The notes beneath the pieces are model-generated. The model did not search any database. It had not been told where the DNA came from and was given only the letters and a program-made list of their open reading frames with translations. A stretch of 64,000 nucleotides of DNA from Photorhabdus cinerea (GTDB taxonomy: Bacteria; Pseudomonadota; Gammaproteobacteria; Enterobacterales; Enterobacteriaceae): the NCBI RefSeq assembly GCF_011189575.1, contig NZ_PUJW01000003.1:1-64000 (forward strand). The letters are read 5' to 3'. A program made the translations under genes and the position numbers. Every line of letters begins with the position of its first letter. Positions within the stretch are counted from its first letter, which is position 1. Positions 52,995 to 62,144 of this stretch are shown one piece after another.

Positions 52995-53005
52995 ACCACC
53001 CTAGC

Positions 53006-53362
53006 TTATGCCAGAGCGCCTTTTGCTTTTTCAACCAAAGCAGCAAACGCTGCTTTGTCAAATACAGCGATATCAGCCAAGATCTTACGGTCAATTTCAA
53101 TAGATGCCTTCTTCAAGCCATTGATGAAACGGCTATAAGACAGACCATTCTGACGCGCAGCAGCGTTGATACGTGCAATCCACAGTTGACGGAACTGACG
53201 TTTACGCTGACGACGGTCACGGTAAGCGTACTGTCCTGCTTTGATTACTGCCTGGAAGGCAACACGGTAAACGCGCGAACGAGCACCGTAGTAACCTTTC
53301 GCTTGCTTTAAAATTTTCTTGTGACGTGCACGGGCGACAACACCACGTTTTACGCGAGCCAT
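53006..53362 (-). CDS. rplT: 50S ribosomal protein L20
   Basis: 118 residues, highly basic N-terminus (MARVKRGVVARARHKKIL) typical of L20. In E. coli L20 also represses its own operon by binding leader structures upstream of rpmI. Follows rpmI by 42 nt. Confidence 0.98.
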   Translation of the reverse strand: MARVKRGVVARARHKKILKQAKGYYGARSRVYRVAFQAVIKAGQYAYRDRRQRKRQFRQLWIARINAAARQNGLSYSRFINGLKKASIEIDRKILADIAVFDKAAFAALVEKAKGALA

Positions 53363-53404
53363 ATACTTCTCCTATCGTCTCTGAGTTCTAATCTAAAAAA
53401 TTGC

Positions 53405-53602
53405 TTATGCGTATGGCAGACAAGCAACAACCAGGCCCAGATCCCCTTTGGAGACCATGCCCTTTGGACGTAAATGACGTTTACGCTTAGTTGATTTCTT
53501 AGTCAGAATGTGACGAAGGTTAGCGTGCTTACGCTTAAAACCACCACTTGCAGTTTTTTTAAAGCGTTTAGCGGCGCCGCGTACTGTTTTAATCTTTGGC
53601 AT
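53405..53602 (-). CDS. rpmI: 50S ribosomal protein L35
   Basis: 65 residues beginning MPKIKTVRGAAKRFKKT, the standard L35 length. The ATG at 53602 is used; a start four codons earlier (53614) is inconsistent with the family. Confidence 0.98.
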   Translation of the reverse strand: MPKIKTVRGAAKRFKKTASGGFKRKHANLRHILTKKSTKRKRHLRPKGMVSKGDLGLVVACLPYA

Positions 53603-53700
53603 TTTAATTTCCACTTCGCATTGTTAATTACAACGAATTAGTCAGGCGAACAAGCCCCAACCAGATAAGACCGACTGGAGCTTATTACTTGCTTGCCTAA

Positions 53701-54240
53701 CTATTTCTTCTTAGGAGCGAGCACCATGATCATCTGACGGCCTTCTATCTTCGAAGGGAATGATTCAACTACCGCCAGTTCATCCAGATCGTCGCGAATA
53801 CGGTTGAGCATTTCGACACCAATCTGCTGATGCGCCATTTCACGTCCGCGGAAACGCAGAGTGATTTTGGCTTTATCGCCATCTTCCAGAAAACGAATCA
53901 GGTTGCGTAGTTTGACCTGATAGTCGCCTTCATCGGTACCAGGACGGAATTTAATTTCCTTAACCTGAATAACCTTTTGTTTCTTCTTCTGTTCTTTGAT
54001 TGACTTACTCTTCTCATAGAGGAACTTGCCGTAGTCCATGATACGGCAAACCGGCGGCTCGGCATTTGGGCTGATCTCAACCAAATCAACACCCACTTCC
54101 TCAGCTTTTTCAAGAGCTTCTCTCAGACTGACAATACCAATCTGCTCGCCATCTAAACCTGTTAAACGAACTTCAGAAGCGCGAATCTCTCCATTAATGC
54201 GATTAGGACGCGCCGTTTGAATTCTTTTTCCGCCTTTAAT
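53701..54240 (-). CDS. infC: Translation initiation factor IF-3 (AUU start)
   Basis: 179 residues. The frame runs upstream of the first ATG (54096) through the whole N-terminal domain (RPNRINGEIRASEVRLTG; EKAEEVGVDLVEISPNAEPP) to an ATT at 54238-54240 that follows GGAGG. An AUU start is characteristic of infC and lets IF-3, which rejects non-canonical start codons, limit its own synthesis. It starts 3 nt after the thrS stop codon. Confidence 0.96.
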   Translation of the reverse strand: MKGGKRIQTARPNRINGEIRASEVRLTGLDGEQIGIVSLREALEKAEEVGVDLVEISPNAEPPVCRIMDYGKFLYEKSKSIKEQKKKQKVIQVKEIKFRPGTDEGDYQVKLRNLIRFLEDGDKAKITLRFRGREMAHQQIGVEMLNRIRDDLDELAVVESFPSKIEGRQMIMVLAPKKK

Positions 54241-54243
54241 ACT

Positions 54244-56172
54244 TTATTCCTCCAATTGATGAAGCTTACGACTGCGTATTTCTATAAGCAGTTTCTCAAT
54301 GAACTCATTAACGCCGATACTACCCAGATCTTTACCGCGGCGGGTACGAACAGAAATTTTTCCTGATTCGACCTCTTTTTCACCACAGACAAGCATATAA
54401 GGTACACGACGCAGAGTATGTTCACGGATTTTAAAGCCAATCTTCTCGTTTCTCAAGTCTGCTTTTGCACGGATGCCAGATTCTTGAAGTTTTTTTGCTA
54501 ATTCCTGTACATAATCAGCCTGACTGTCAGTGATATTCATCACTACTACTTGCTGTGGAGCAATCCATGTCGGGAAGAAACCCGCATATTCCTCAGTCAG
54601 GATACCGATAAACCGTTCCAGTGAACCCAGAATCGCACGGTGAATCATTACAGGAACCTTACGTTCATTGTTTTCACCTACGTAGGACGCACTCAAACGA
54701 CCTGGTAGTGAAAAATCAAGCTGTACAGTACCACATTGCCACGCACGATCCAAACAATCATACAAAGTAAATTCAATTTTAGGTCCGTAGAAGGCACCTT
54801 CACCTGGCTGATATTCAAATTGAACACTGTTTTCTTGCAGTGCAGCTGCCAAAGCTTCTTCCGCTTGATTCCACTGTTCTTCAGTACCGATACGTTTTTC
54901 CGGCCGAGTTGACAACTTCACAACAATTTTTTCAAAACCAAAAGTACTGTAAACGTCGTACACCATCTTAATACAGTTGCTAACTTCCCGATGAATTTGC
55001 TCTTCTGTGCAGAAGATATGAGCATCATCTTGGGTAAAACCACGAACACGCATCAAACCATGTAATGCACCTGAAGGTTCATTACGGTGACAGCTACCGA
55101 ATTCAGCCATGCGTAAAGGCAAATCACGATAAGATTTCAAACCTTGGTTGAAAATCTGAATATGCCCAGGGCAATTCATTGGTTTAACGCAGTATTCACG
55201 GTTCTCTGAAGAAGTGGTAAACATATGCTCACCATAGTTTTCCCAGTGCCCCGTTCTTTCCCACATCACACGGTCCATCATAAATGGACCTTTAACTTCT
55301 TGGTACTGGTATTCTTTCAGTTTGGTACGCACAAAAGTTTCTAGCTCACGAAAAATAGTCCAGCCATCGTTATGCCAGAATGCCATGCCCGGAGCTTCCT
55401 CCTGCATGTGGTACAGATCTAATTGTTTACCTATTTTACGATGGTCACGTTTGGCAGCTTCTTCCAAGCGTTGCAAATAAGTATTGAGCTGTTTCTTATC
55501 AGCCCATGCAGTACCATATATACGTTGCAACATTTTATTATTGCTATTCCCACGCCAGTATGCTCCTGCAACTTTCTGCAATTTAAAATGATGACAGAAA
55601 CGCATATTTGGCACATGTGGGCCACGGCACATATCAACATATTCTTCATGATTGTACAAACCAGGATGATCACCACGACCAATGTTTTCATCCAAAATCT
55701 GTACCTTGTAATCTTCACCACGAGCAGCGAACGTATCACGAGCCTCTTGCCAACTTACCTTTTTCTTGATGACATCATAGTCTTTTTTGGCAAGTTCCAA
55801 CATGCGTTTTTCAAGCAGTTCAATATCTTCCTGCGTCAGGGCACGGCCAAGATCAACATCATAGTAGAAACCATTATCAATAACTGGACCGATAGCCATT
55901 TTAGTATCTGGCCATAATTGTTTGATCGCATGTCCTAGCAGATGTGCGCATGAATGGCGGATAATTTCCAACCCTGCTTCATCTTTACAGGTGATGATGG
56001 CAAGATTTGCATCTGAATCGATTAATTCACAGGTATCCACCAGCTCACCATTTACGCGGCCAGCAATACATGCTTTCGCTAAACCTGGACCAATGTCACA
56101 GGCAATATCCATTACAGAAACAGCACGGTCAAACTGGCGTTGGCTACCGTCAGGAAGGGTAATAACAGGCAT
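54244..56172 (-). CDS. thrS: Threonyl-tRNA synthetase
   Basis: 642 residues, the E. coli length. Order: TGS domain 1-60, editing domain with the HSCAHLLGHAIKQL zinc-like motif (His73-His77 region), class II core with MNCPGHI (zinc Cys) and motif 2 FGSCHRNEPSGALHGL, and a C-terminal anticodon-binding domain. An anticodon-like hairpin in the leader suggests the known feedback control by ThrRS. First gene of thrS-infC-rpmI-rplT. Confidence 0.98.
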   Translation of the reverse strand: MPVITLPDGSQRQFDRAVSVMDIACDIGPGLAKACIAGRVNGELVDTCELIDSDANLAIITCKDEAGLEIIRHSCAHLLGHAIKQLWPDTKMAIGPVIDNGFYYDVDLGRALTQEDIELLEKRMLELAKKDYDVIKKKVSWQEARDTFAARGEDYKVQILDENIGRGDHPGLYNHEEYVDMCRGPHVPNMRFCHHFKLQKVAGAYWRGNSNNKMLQRIYGTAWADKKQLNTYLQRLEEAAKRDHRKIGKQLDLYHMQEEAPGMAFWHNDGWTIFRELETFVRTKLKEYQYQEVKGPFMMDRVMWERTGHWENYGEHMFTTSSENREYCVKPMNCPGHIQIFNQGLKSYRDLPLRMAEFGSCHRNEPSGALHGLMRVRGFTQDDAHIFCTEEQIHREVSNCIKMVYDVYSTFGFEKIVVKLSTRPEKRIGTEEQWNQAEEALAAALQENSVQFEYQPGEGAFYGPKIEFTLYDCLDRAWQCGTVQLDFSLPGRLSASYVGENNERKVPVMIHRAILGSLERFIGILTEEYAGFFPTWIAPQQVVVMNITDSQADYVQELAKKLQESGIRAKADLRNEKIGFKIREHTLRRVPYMLVCGEKEVESGKISVRTRRGKDLGSIGVNEFIEKLLIEIRSRKLHQLEE

Positions 56173-56193
56173 TTAAAATCCTTATCTACAGTG

Positions 56194-56214
56194 GTGACCC
56201 CCACGAAAGGTCAC
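56194..56214 (-). promoter_or_regulatory. thrS operator hairpin mimicking tRNA-Thr anticodon arm
   Basis: On the minus strand GTGACC and GGTCAC close a loop TTTCGTGGG, which contains the CGU triplet of a tRNA-Thr anticodon. It lies about 22 nt upstream of the thrS ATG, just before AAGGA. E. coli ThrRS represses its mRNA through such a hairpin; the parallel is by position and sequence. Confidence 0.65.
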
Positions 56215-56625
56215 TTGAAGGAGTTTGATATTCAACTAAAATAACGATTTAAATTATTATCTAGTCAATCCATTAACGTTTGGTACTAAAATTGGTGCAC
56301 AATATAAAAAGTGACTGCCTTTGATACCTAAACACCATGAAAATATACCACTAACAAACATTCAGGTCACTGCTATGTTTAGTCAGAAAATCAAAGGGTA
56401 TAAAAAGTTAATAATCCGTATGTTAATAACACGATCATGGCTACGCTAAAAAACCCCGCACTCTGCTCTTGTTGTAGAATTGGATAAATACCGTGAGTTT
56501 GATATTAAAATCAATGTTAAGAGTAGCCGCCAATATTTGTGACAACTATCCTGACAACAATGTAATCTCAACCCAATATTAGAAATTGGGAGTGTTAGAA
56601 ATGAATCACCATTTTACTCAGCCCG
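56215..56625. other. Intergenic region between thrS leader and emtA
   Basis: About 410 bases. A plus-strand 30-codon open stretch ending at 56542 (KTPHSALVVELDKYREFDIK and on) looks protein-like but is preceded by a stop codon and has no start, so it may be a gene remnant. The thrS promoter must lie at the left end. Confidence 0.4.
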
Positions 56626-57300
56626 TTATTCTACCGCTGTCAGTGAACGATAAGCATTTTTCACTTTCCACAAATAGCGTGGAGCCTGGGCTGCCGGATG
56701 ATTATCCTGAATATGCTGATAAAACTCATCCGGTGTCATACGGTTTATTTTATTAACAGCTAACTGGCGATCTGTACTAAAAGTACGTAAAAGAGCACCT
56801 GCGCCATTTACGTAAGCAACGATAGTGGCATAGTAGAGAGTTTCAGGGTTATCGATACCTGCCAGATGCTGTTCTTTCAGGATGCTGATATAAGCAGCAC
56901 CAAGATCAATATTGGTTTTAGGATCTTTCAACTCACGAGTTGTCGGTTGACCAGAACGCCCCTTCTGCCGATATACATCTCGTCCTGCTGTTGATGCTTT
57001 AATCTGCATAAGACCAATTGCATTCGATTTACTGACTGCATCAGGACGAAAACCTGATTCAACTTGAATAATCGCTCTGATAAGCGTTTCATCAACACTA
57101 TACCGATTAGATGCCTGCTGAATAAATGTATCAAAAGGTGTCGGAGGGAAGTTAGCAGGAAAATTAACTGTGTTAGCCGTACCACCACTAAGCATGCGTT
57201 GCTGACTAGGTTGTTTGCCGAGATTGGTTTGCTGGGCATTCTTTTCAGCACAACCGACTAACAACACAATCAGTACTGCAAAGCTGAATCTTGATTTCAC
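56626..57300 (-). CDS. emtA: Membrane-bound lytic transglycosylase EmtA/MltE
   Basis: 224 residues. A lipoprotein signal with lipobox VLLVGC (Cys17) precedes an SLT domain with catalytic Glu81 in IIQVESGF, SKSNAIGLMQIKAST, and the AYVNGAGALLRTFS segment. Cleaves peptidoglycan glycan strands with 1,6-anhydro product. GTG at 57300 with AGGA 8 nt upstream is preferred; the frame continues to an ATG at 57363, which would put 21 residues ahead of the lipoprotein signal. The linker between lipobox and domain is longer than in E. coli EmtA. Confidence 0.9.
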   Translation of the reverse strand: MKSRFSFAVLIVLLVGCAEKNAQQTNLGKQPSQQRMLSGGTANTVNFPANFPPTPFDTFIQQASNRYSVDETLIRAIIQVESGFRPDAVSKSNAIGLMQIKASTAGRDVYRQKGRSGQPTTRELKDPKTNIDLGAAYISILKEQHLAGIDNPETLYYATIVAYVNGAGALLRTFSTDRQLAVNKINRMTPDEFYQHIQDNHPAAQAPRYLWKVKNAYRSLTAVE

Positions 57301-57484
57301 CTTAATAATCCTCTGGATCAGATTTATTAAAGCGCAGCATATACAATTTCGTTTATAACCCAAAAATATTTTTACTTAACTTTTAACTCTATTCGTGTTC
57401 ATATCACATGGAATGACTATTGCTTAATTATTGCGATAGTCTATGTTTCCGAATTTTATAATCTTGACTTTACTTAAATGATAT

Positions 57485-57499
57485 TGATAATCGTTATCA
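57485..57499 (+). promoter_or_regulatory. Fur box upstream of sitABCD/yfeABCD
   Basis: TGATAATCGTTATCA matches the 7-1-7 Fur core at 13 of 14 positions, 32-46 nt upstream of the sitA start. Yersinia yfeABCD is known to be Fur-regulated by iron and manganese. Confidence 0.82.
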
Positions 57500-57530
57500 T
57501 ATATACTTATAACAAGTAAGGCTTGAACTC

Positions 57531-58445
57531 ATGAAGAAAAAACATTCTCTGCTCCCGTCCCCCATACTGGGAATGACTTTGATTCTCCTATCTATAGTTT
57601 TATTTAGCCAGCAGGCATCTGCCACCAAAAAATTCAAAGTCGTCACCACCTTTACTATCATTCAGGATATAGCACAAAATGTAGCAGGTGATGCCGCAAT
57701 TGTTGAATCAATTACTAAACCAGGCGCTGAAATCCATGATTATCAACCTACCCCCAAAGATATTATTAAATCCCAACGTGCTGACTTGATCCTGTGGAAT
57801 GGATTGAACCTAGAGCGTTGGTTCGAGCGTTTCTTTGAAAACCTAAAAGACATACCCGCAGTTGTTATTACTGACGGCATTCTACCATTACCTATCCGTG
57901 AAGGGCCTTATAACGGGAATCCTAACCCTCACGCATGGATGTCACCAACAAACGCTTTAGTCTATATTGAAAATATTCGCAAAGCATTTGTGAAATATGA
58001 TCCTGAAAATGCAGAAATCTATAATGGGAATGCCAAAGCCTATGCTGAAAAAATCGCCAAATTGGATTCTCCGCTGAGAGAGCGTCTTTCCCGTATTCCA
58101 CAGGATCAGCGTTGGCTAGTTACCAGTGAAGGAGCTTTTAGCTATCTGGCCAAGGATTATCAATTCAAGGAAGTTTATCTGTGGCCAATCAATGCAGAAG
58201 AACAAGGCTCACCACAACAAGTTCGTTATGTCATTGATACGGTAAGAGCAAATAAAATCCCAGTTGTATTCAGCGAAAGTACAATTTCTGATAAACCAGC
58301 CAAGCAAGTCAGTAAAGAAACTGATGCCCGTTATGGTGGTGTTCTTTATGTAGACTCACTCTCCAGTAGTAACGGCCCAGTACCAACATATATCGATTTG
58401 TTGAACAAAACAGTAGATACAATAGCAAAAGGATTTAATCAATGA
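57531..58445 (+). CDS. sitA: Mn/Fe (Zn) ABC transporter periplasmic binding protein SitA/YfeA
   Basis: 304 residues, cluster A-I (ZnuA/PsaA type) binding protein. Signal peptide about 1-31 (ends ASA). The four metal ligands expected in the family are visible as His69 (GAEIHDYQPT), His134 (PNPHAWMSP), Glu200 (VTSEGAFSY) and Asp275 (LYVDSLS). A His-Glu-Asp set with two His favours Mn/Fe over Zn. First gene of a four-gene operon with 4-nt overlaps. Confidence 0.94.
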   Translation: MKKKHSLLPSPILGMTLILLSIVLFSQQASATKKFKVVTTFTIIQDIAQNVAGDAAIVESITKPGAEIHDYQPTPKDIIKSQRADLILWNGLNLERWFERFFENLKDIPAVVITDGILPLPIREGPYNGNPNPHAWMSPTNALVYIENIRKAFVKYDPENAEIYNGNAKAYAEKIAKLDSPLRERLSRIPQDQRWLVTSEGAFSYLAKDYQFKEVYLWPINAEEQGSPQQVRYVIDTVRANKIPVVFSESTISDKPAKQVSKETDARYGGVLYVDSLSSSNGPVPTYIDLLNKTVDTIAKGFNQ

Positions 58446-59338
58446 ATTGCAGTAAGCCGTTTGAACATCCTCATTTAGTGGTTGATGATGCCACTGTGAC
58501 TTATAACAACGGTCACACCGCTATTTATGACGCAAGTTTTTCTATCACTGGCGGTACTATCTGTGCGTTAGTTGGCATTAACGGTAGTGGTAAGTCCACA
58601 TTGTTTAAGACTATTATGGGCCTACTAAACCCATCCCAAGGGAAAGTTACCCTGAGCGATATGCCTGTCAAAAGTGCTTTAAAGAAAAATATCATTGCAT
58701 ATGTACCCCAGACAGAAGAAGTTGACTGGAACTTTCCAGTACTGGTTTCCGATGTTGTTATGATGGGTCGCTACGGCAAAATGGGATTCCTGAGAATCCC
58801 AGGTAAAAAAGATCACCAAGCTGTTGATGAAGCGCTTGAACGTGTTGGCTTAACTGCTCTACGCAACCGGCAGATTGGTGAACTTTCAGGCGGACAAAAA
58901 AAACGGGTTTTTCTTGCAAGGGCCTTGGCTCAGGAAGGTAAAGTTCTGTTACTAGATGAACCGTTCACCGGTGTTGATGTAAAAACAGAGAATGCCATCA
59001 TTGACTTACTGTGTGATTTACGTGATGAGGGCCATCTGGTTCTGGTTTCAACACACAACCTTGGTAGTGTGCCTGAATTCTGTGACCATGTTATCCTGAT
59101 CAACCGAACTGTTCTGGCAAGTGGCCCAACAGAAACAACATTCACCCAAAAGAATTTAGAAAGGACTTTTGGTGGAGTACTCCGCCATATCAATCTATCC
59201 GGACCAGAATTACATGATGATGATGACCCACGTTCTCTGACTGTCATTACTGATGATGAACGCGCGGCAGTGTTTTATGGTCATAACCACCATGTTCCGC
59301 CGCGGCAAACTCAGCAAAAGGAGAAACGCCAACCATGA
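58442..59338 (+). CDS. sitB: Mn/Fe ABC transporter ATPase SitB/YfeB
   Basis: 298 residues: Walker A GINGSGKST, Q-loop YVPQTEEVDW, signature LSGGQKKRV, Walker B VLLLDEPFTGVD, H-loop STHN. The C-terminal tail contains Asp/His-rich stretches (HDDDDP; GHNHHVPP) that could bind metal, as in other Sit/Yfe ATPases. Overlaps both neighbours by 4 nt. Confidence 0.94.
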   Translation: MNCSKPFEHPHLVVDDATVTYNNGHTAIYDASFSITGGTICALVGINGSGKSTLFKTIMGLLNPSQGKVTLSDMPVKSALKKNIIAYVPQTEEVDWNFPVLVSDVVMMGRYGKMGFLRIPGKKDHQAVDEALERVGLTALRNRQIGELSGGQKKRVFLARALAQEGKVLLLDEPFTGVDVKTENAIIDLLCDLRDEGHLVLVSTHNLGSVPEFCDHVILINRTVLASGPTETTFTQKNLERTFGGVLRHINLSGPELHDDDDPRSLTVITDDERAAVFYGHNHHVPPRQTQQKEKRQP

Positions 59339-60210
59339 TAGAACTTTTGCTGCAACCTTTTCACTATAACTACATGGTGAAAGCCATCTGGGTCAGCGCT
59401 ATTGTCGGTGCCGTCTGTGCTTTTCTTTCCGCCTATCTGATGTTAAAAGGCTGGTCATTGATGGGAGATGCTCTTTCTCACTCAGTTGTGCCTGGTGTTG
59501 CCGGTGCTTACGCACTGGGTCTTCCCTATGCTGGTGGCGCTTTTTTTACTGGTATGCTGGCAGCCCTGTCGATGACTCTGGTTCGTCATATTACTCGCTT
59601 ACGTGAAGATGCGGTGATCGGGTTTATATTTTCTACCTTCTTTGCTGCCGGCTTATTAATCGTTTCTCTTAATCCAACATCTGTTAACGTACAAACCATT
59701 ATTCTCGGCAATATTCTTGGTATCGCTGATGAAGATGTTCTTCAGGTTGAAATCATTATTGCAGTTTCATTTATCGTGTTAATGTTTATCTGGAAAGATT
59801 TACTCGTCGTGTTCTTTGATGAAACCCATGCACGTTCTATTGGCCTATCGCCCTTGAGGATGAAAATTATTTTTTTTACTTTATTGAGCGCATGTACAGT
59901 TGCAGCTTTACAAACTGTTGGCGCCATTCTAGTGATCGCAATGGTAGTAACTCCAGGAGCAACGGCTTATTTGCTGACTGATCGTTTTAAGCACCTATTA
60001 ATAATTGCAATTGCTATTGGTTCCCTAACCAGTGCATTTGGTGCTTACCTAAGCTTCTTTCTTAATGGTGCCACCGGTGGTGTCATCGTCACACTTCAAA
60101 CAGTTATTTTCTTATTAGCGTTCTTCTTTGCACCAAAACACGGGCTATTAGCTTCTCGTATACGTGCCAGAAAAGAATCCTCGGCATTGGCTCAGGAGAC
60201 GCAATCATGA
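59335..60210 (+). CDS. sitC: Mn/Fe ABC transporter permease SitC/YfeC
   Basis: 291 residues, eight to nine helices, ABC-3 family permease. Typical segments are LMLKGWSLMGDALSHSVVPGVA and VGAILVIAMVVTPGATAYLL. Paired with SitD. Confidence 0.94.
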   Translation: MIELLLQPFHYNYMVKAIWVSAIVGAVCAFLSAYLMLKGWSLMGDALSHSVVPGVAGAYALGLPYAGGAFFTGMLAALSMTLVRHITRLREDAVIGFIFSTFFAAGLLIVSLNPTSVNVQTIILGNILGIADEDVLQVEIIIAVSFIVLMFIWKDLLVVFFDETHARSIGLSPLRMKIIFFTLLSACTVAALQTVGAILVIAMVVTPGATAYLLTDRFKHLLIIAIAIGSLTSAFGAYLSFFLNGATGGVIVTLQTVIFLLAFFFAPKHGLLASRIRARKESSALAQETQS

Positions 60211-61094
60211 ATGAGTTGATTCAACTAATCATTGAACCATTTATGTTTCCGTTCATGCAGCGGGCAATATTCGCAGCTATTGTAACAGGCGCAGTGTGTG
60301 CGATGCTTTCTTGCTATCTGGTACTTAAAGGCTGGTCGTTAATGGGTGATGCTATCTCTCATGCAGTATTACCAGGAATTGTTCTGGCTTTTGCTGCCGG
60401 GATACCACTGGCTATTGGCGCATTTCTTTCTGGTATTTTTTGTGCTTTCGCAACAGGATATCTGAAAGAACACAGCCGAATAAAAGAAGATACTGTTATG
60501 GGAATTGTCTTTTCTGGTATGTTCGCTTTTGGTCTGGTTCTTTTTGCCCGAATGGATACCGACCAGCATCTCACTCACATTTTGTTTGGTAATATGTTAG
60601 GGATAACCAAAGATGAATTGAATCAAACATTATGGATCACCTGTATTACCATGGTGGTGGTACTGCTGAAACGCAAAGATTTCATGCTTTACTGCTTTGA
60701 TCCTAATCAAGCGCGTGTAGTGGGATTGCCTGTTAAATTTTTACATTACGGCTTGCTTTGCCTGCTAGCAATGACGATTGTCGCCTCCTTACAGGCTGTA
60801 GGAATGATTTTAGTCATTGCAATGTTGATATCGCCGGGAATTATCGCTTTCACGTTATGCCGCAGCTTTGATCGAATGTTAATTGTCGCTATTATTGCAT
60901 CAGTCAGTTCCTGTGTTCTTGGTACACTTATTAGTTTCCACATTGATGGAGCAACAGGCCCGTGTATTGTTATTGTCCAAGCTATTTTCTTTACACTGGC
61001 ATTGGCTTACAGTCAAATAAAACTGGCAAGAATAAAATCCAAACATAAAACGCATCAAGTTTCTCTGAAGATCTCTAACGAACCCAATCAATAA
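60207..61094 (+). CDS. sitD: Mn/Fe ABC transporter permease SitD/YfeD
   Basis: 295 residues, ABC-3 family permease paralogous to SitC (LVLKGWSLMGDAISHAVLPGIV; VGMILVIAMLISPGIIAF). The two permease subunits form the heterodimeric channel. Its stop precedes a terminator by 6 nt. Confidence 0.94.
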   Translation: MNELIQLIIEPFMFPFMQRAIFAAIVTGAVCAMLSCYLVLKGWSLMGDAISHAVLPGIVLAFAAGIPLAIGAFLSGIFCAFATGYLKEHSRIKEDTVMGIVFSGMFAFGLVLFARMDTDQHLTHILFGNMLGITKDELNQTLWITCITMVVVLLKRKDFMLYCFDPNQARVVGLPVKFLHYGLLCLLAMTIVASLQAVGMILVIAMLISPGIIAFTLCRSFDRMLIVAIIASVSSCVLGTLISFHIDGATGPCIVIVQAIFFTLALAYSQIKLARIKSKHKTHQVSLKISNEPNQ

Positions 61095-61100
61095 CAAAAA

Positions 61101-61135
61101 GGGTTATATCCGTTTTGAGATATAACCCCGTTAAT
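61101..61135 (+). terminator. Terminator of the sit operon
   Basis: GGGTTATATC (61101-61110) pairs perfectly with GATATAACCC (61119-61128). The T tract is short (CGTTAATC) before a later T run. Confidence 0.75.
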
Positions 61136-61219
61136 CATCTTTTTTACCTGATCATATATTTTCTCTGACTATAATTGTTAATTGTTTATAAAGTGATTAA
61201 GGGCGTAGAGAGGTGAACC

Positions 61220-62089
61220 ATGTGGCAAGCAGTAAATCGTTTGTTGAATGAGCATTTCGGTGTTGCCGAAATTCGCGATAAAACCGAGTTAGTCGGAGGC
61301 GATATCCATCAATCCTGGCGAGTCGTTCATGGAGAAAGGCAAATTTTTGTCAAATCTAACATGAGGGAAATGCTTCCTGTCTTCAAAGCAGAATCAGAAC
61401 AACTTGAACTATTGGCACGCAGCCAAACTATCCGTGTCCCGGCTGTTTATGGTATTGGCAGTGATCGTGATCATAGTTTTTTATTGCTTGAATTTCTGCC
61501 TTTAAAATCTTTTGATCCTCACAGTGCCTACTGTTTCGGCCAACAACTGGCCGCACTTCATCAATGGAGTGAACAACCTCAATTCGGCTTTGATTTTGAC
61601 AATATGCTAGCAACAACACCACAACCAAATGGCTGGCAACGTCGTTGGCATCAATTTTATGCGGAGAAAAGGGTTGGTTGGCAATTACAGATTGCGGCAG
61701 AAAAAGACATGATATTTGGTCATATTGATAATATCGTTCAAGCTGTAAGTAACAAACTCCAACATCACCATCCACAACCCTCTCTCTTACATGGAGATCT
61801 CTGGCCAGCCAATTGTGCTTCTCTAGATGATCATGCAGTTGTTTTCGACCCAGCCTGTTATTGGGGAGATCGTGAATGTGATTTCGCTATGTTACCATTA
61901 TACTCAGACCTACCAATGCAAATCTTTGATGGCTATCAGAGCGTATGGCCACTCCCCATCAACTTCATTGAGCGACAACCTGTATACCAACTCTACTACT
62001 TACTTAACCGGTGCAACCTGTTTGGTGGTGATAATTTTGCTGCAGCTCAAAACATTATCGATAACATTCTGGCCGAAGATAGCCAATAA
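61220..62089 (+). CDS. yniA: Fructosamine kinase family protein YniA
   Basis: 289 residues with an aminoglycoside phosphotransferase-like kinase fold. The catalytic loop LLHGDLWPANC and the metal-binding VFDPACYWGDRECD are present, with the nucleotide-binding Lys in IFVKSNM. Family members phosphorylate protein-bound ketosamines for deglycation; the real substrate of YniA is not established. ATG at 61220 with GAGAGG upstream. Head of the yniA-yniB-yniC cluster shared with E. coli. Confidence 0.92.
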   Translation: MWQAVNRLLNEHFGVAEIRDKTELVGGDIHQSWRVVHGERQIFVKSNMREMLPVFKAESEQLELLARSQTIRVPAVYGIGSDRDHSFLLLEFLPLKSFDPHSAYCFGQQLAALHQWSEQPQFGFDFDNMLATTPQPNGWQRRWHQFYAEKRVGWQLQIAAEKDMIFGHIDNIVQAVSNKLQHHHPQPSLLHGDLWPANCASLDDHAVVFDPACYWGDRECDFAMLPLYSDLPMQIFDGYQSVWPLPINFIERQPVYQLYYLLNRCNLFGGDNFAAAQNIIDNILAEDSQ

Positions 62090-62144
62090 GTAACTAATCA
62101 AGCTGCGAAAACATTTTATTCCGCAGCTATAATCATCGGAGAAC

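Noticed and set aside
55423..55917. 164-codon plus-strand ORF opposite thrS
   Set aside because: Antisense shadow of thrS; no domain recognised and composition follows the thrS codon pattern.
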